From assembly GCA_002413385.1 (NCBI GenBank), contig DHWW01000169.1, positions 247 through 7,962 of the forward strand: a stretch of 7,716 nt of DNA. Direction: 5' to 3'. The position numbers and the translations under genes were made by a program. The stretch is from Granulicella sp. UBA5172. Lineage in GTDB: Bacteria > Acidobacteriota > Terriglobia > Terriglobales > Acidobacteriaceae. Below, one piece after another: positions 7,009-7,716 of this stretch. The notes beneath the pieces were generated by a model. That model made no database searches and was not told where the DNA came from. It worked only from the letters and a program-made list of their open reading frames with translations. Numbering within the stretch: the stretch's first letter is position 1; every line of letters begins with the position of its first letter.

Positions 7009-7270
7009 TCATTTTGTTCTTTTGCTTGCCGTAGCGGTAGATCGTTCTTTTAAGTCGGACAAGCTCTCCCGAGGTATGGACGTGGACCGCCGCACGACGA
7101 GCTCAGTGGCCACTGCGGGCTGTACGCTACGGCGGGATGATTTTCCCTCAATAAGATTGCGCAAAGCTTCGATGACATCCCCTGCCAGATCAAGTCGCGA
7201 CATGCGGACGGAAGTCAGCGGCGGAAGTGTGTAGCGCGCAATCTGTATGTCATCAAAAGCCGATGATGTA
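7009..7270 (-). pseudogene. LacI-family transcriptional regulator, C-terminal remnant
   Basis: The minus strand encodes about 80 residues typical of the LacI effector-binding domain end: FDDIQIARYTLPPLTSVRMS, then DLAGDVIEALRNLIEG and TELVVRRST. This corresponds to the last quarter of a normal protein of about 340 residues; the helix-turn-helix and most of the sugar-binding domain are missing. Upstream of FDD the family expects a (V/I)(V/I)GFDD stretch. The codons for YIIGF are present at 7256-7270 but one base out of frame, because of a run of four A at 7255-7258 where three are expected. Past about 7270 the similarity stops and IS256 sequence begins. The open frame continues to 7341 without LacI-like content that I can confirm. 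The gene sits directly upstream of GH2 on the same strand (134-bp gap), so it probably controlled the GH2/GH31 pair. It is now non-functional. Confidence 0.75.
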
Positions 7271-7382
7271 GCTCTGAATCCAGCAGACTGAGCCCGTAAA
7301 GTTCTGTAGAAGCTGTTGATGGGTGAGCGAGAGCGAGCCATCGCGGCGGTTCCTTAGGATGTTGTTTACCAGAACGACATTC

Positions 7383-7388
7383 AGGAGG
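7383..7388 (+). promoter_or_regulatory. ribosome binding site of IS256 transposase
   Basis: AGGAGG ends five bases before ATG 7394 and eleven bases before the second in-frame ATG at 7400, so either may be used. The protein starts MQMARKGEG or MARKGEG. Confidence 0.55.
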
Positions 7389-7393
7389 AGACG

Positions 7394-7716
7394 ATGCAGA
7401 TGGCTCGCAAGGGAGAGGGTATTGGGATTGTGGAGGGGTTGCAAGGCGGATTTGGCGGAGAGGATTTTCTTCGCGAGCTGGTGCAGCGGACGGTGCAGCA
7501 GGTGTTGGAAGCGGAGATGGCGAGCTTTCTGGGAGCGGGGAGCTATGAGCGCAACGGCGAGCGGCGCGGCTGGCGCAACGGGTACAAGCCCCGCACGCTG
7601 AAGACGCGGGTGGGTGGGCTGGAGTTGATGGTGCCCAAAGACCGCGATGGGGAGTTTCAGGCGGAGCTGTTTGATGCGCTACCAGCGCAGCGAGAAGGCG
7701 CTGGTGCTGGCGCTGG
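7394..7716 (+). pseudogene. IS256-family transposase, N-terminal part, single-base frameshift near 7676
   Basis: The frame from ATG 7394 reads FLRELVQRTVQQVLEAEMAS, then ERNGERRGWRNGYKPRTLKT and GGLELMVPKDRDGEFQAELF. This is the recognisable N-terminal region of IS256 (Transposase_mut) proteins, with the GYYERSYGSRNGYR-like motif. After ELFD the frame drifts into ALPAQREGAGAGA. Skipping G7676 restores RYQRSEKALVLAL, which is the family sequence. The gene therefore carries a one-base insertion about 280 bases from its start. The catalytic DDE residues lie beyond the window. If the extra base is real the transposase is inactive; it may instead be a sequence error. Confidence 0.8.

Larger units (their letters stand above)
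7271..7716 (+). mobile_element. IS256-family insertion sequence, left part (continues past window)
   Basis: A transposase gene of the IS256 (Mutator-like DDE) family begins at 7394, and the LacI gene is cut off just before it. The left terminal repeat should lie in 7271-7393, but without the right end I cannot define it. The 123 bp contain no convincing gene; a plus-strand ORF starting at 7323 is out of frame with the transposase. The element points away from the glycosidase genes. Confidence 0.65.

Noticed and set aside
7253..7444. 63-residue minus-strand open frame ending in YIIGF
   Set aside because: Not a gene by itself: its end matches the out-of-frame part of the LacI remnant and the rest is antisense to the IS256 leader and transposase start.
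1..7716. Composite transposon carrying the glycosidase genes
   Set aside because: The flanking elements belong to different families (IS3 and IS256), so they cannot mobilise the interval together in the usual way.
1..7716. CRISPR array, tRNA or rRNA
   Set aside because: No regularly spaced direct repeats, cloverleaf or rRNA-like segments were seen on either strand.

Overview
The window looks like accessory DNA from a soil-type, plant-polysaccharide-degrading bacterium. The GC-rich coding style, the gene pairing and the zinc-ribbon ORF suggest an acidobacterium (Terriglobales-like: Granulicella, Edaphobacter or Terriglobus), but this is an inference from protein style and no search was run. 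Two different insertion sequences border a short carbohydrate-utilisation locus on the minus strand.

Layout, left to right. (1) Positions 1 to about 1168 hold the right-hand part of an IS3-family element (IS407-like): the C-terminus of OrfA, a likely -1 frameshift site, and an OrfB with an intact DD(35)E triad. OrfB is broken by a 43-bp insertion containing a 10-bp near-perfect hairpin and flanked by a 4-bp direct repeat. A long hairpin lies in the OrfB tail and a probable right terminal repeat follows. (2) 1185-1385 (minus) is a small CxxC/CxxC zinc-ribbon-like protein. (3) 1464-1500 is a run of contiguous palindromes. (4) 1520-4159 (minus) is an intact secreted GH31 enzyme with a PA14-like insert, most like an alpha-xylosidase. 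(5) 4202-4245 is an 18-bp-stem hairpin directly after the GH2 stop codon. (6) 4246-6874 (minus) is a Tat-exported GH2 beta-galactosidase-type enzyme split by one extra base at about 6478. (7) 7009 to about 7270 (minus) is the C-terminal remnant of a LacI-family regulator, cut off upstream. (8) From somewhere in 7271-7393 to the window end (plus) is the start of an IS256-family element, whose transposase also carries one extra base near 7676.

How the genes fit together: a LacI regulator, a GH2 beta-galactosidase and a GH31 alpha-xylosidase on one strand is a typical arrangement for stripping galactose and xylose side chains from xyloglucan oligosaccharides. Here the regulator is truncated by an IS, the GH2 is frameshifted, and only the GH31 reads as intact. 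Three coding regions (GH2, LacI remnant, IS256 transposase) each appear to carry a single-base insertion. That suggests either a decaying locus or systematic sequence error in the right half of the window. The most novel-looking item is the 43-bp palindromic insertion inside the IS3 transposase, which may be a copy of a small dispersed repeat.
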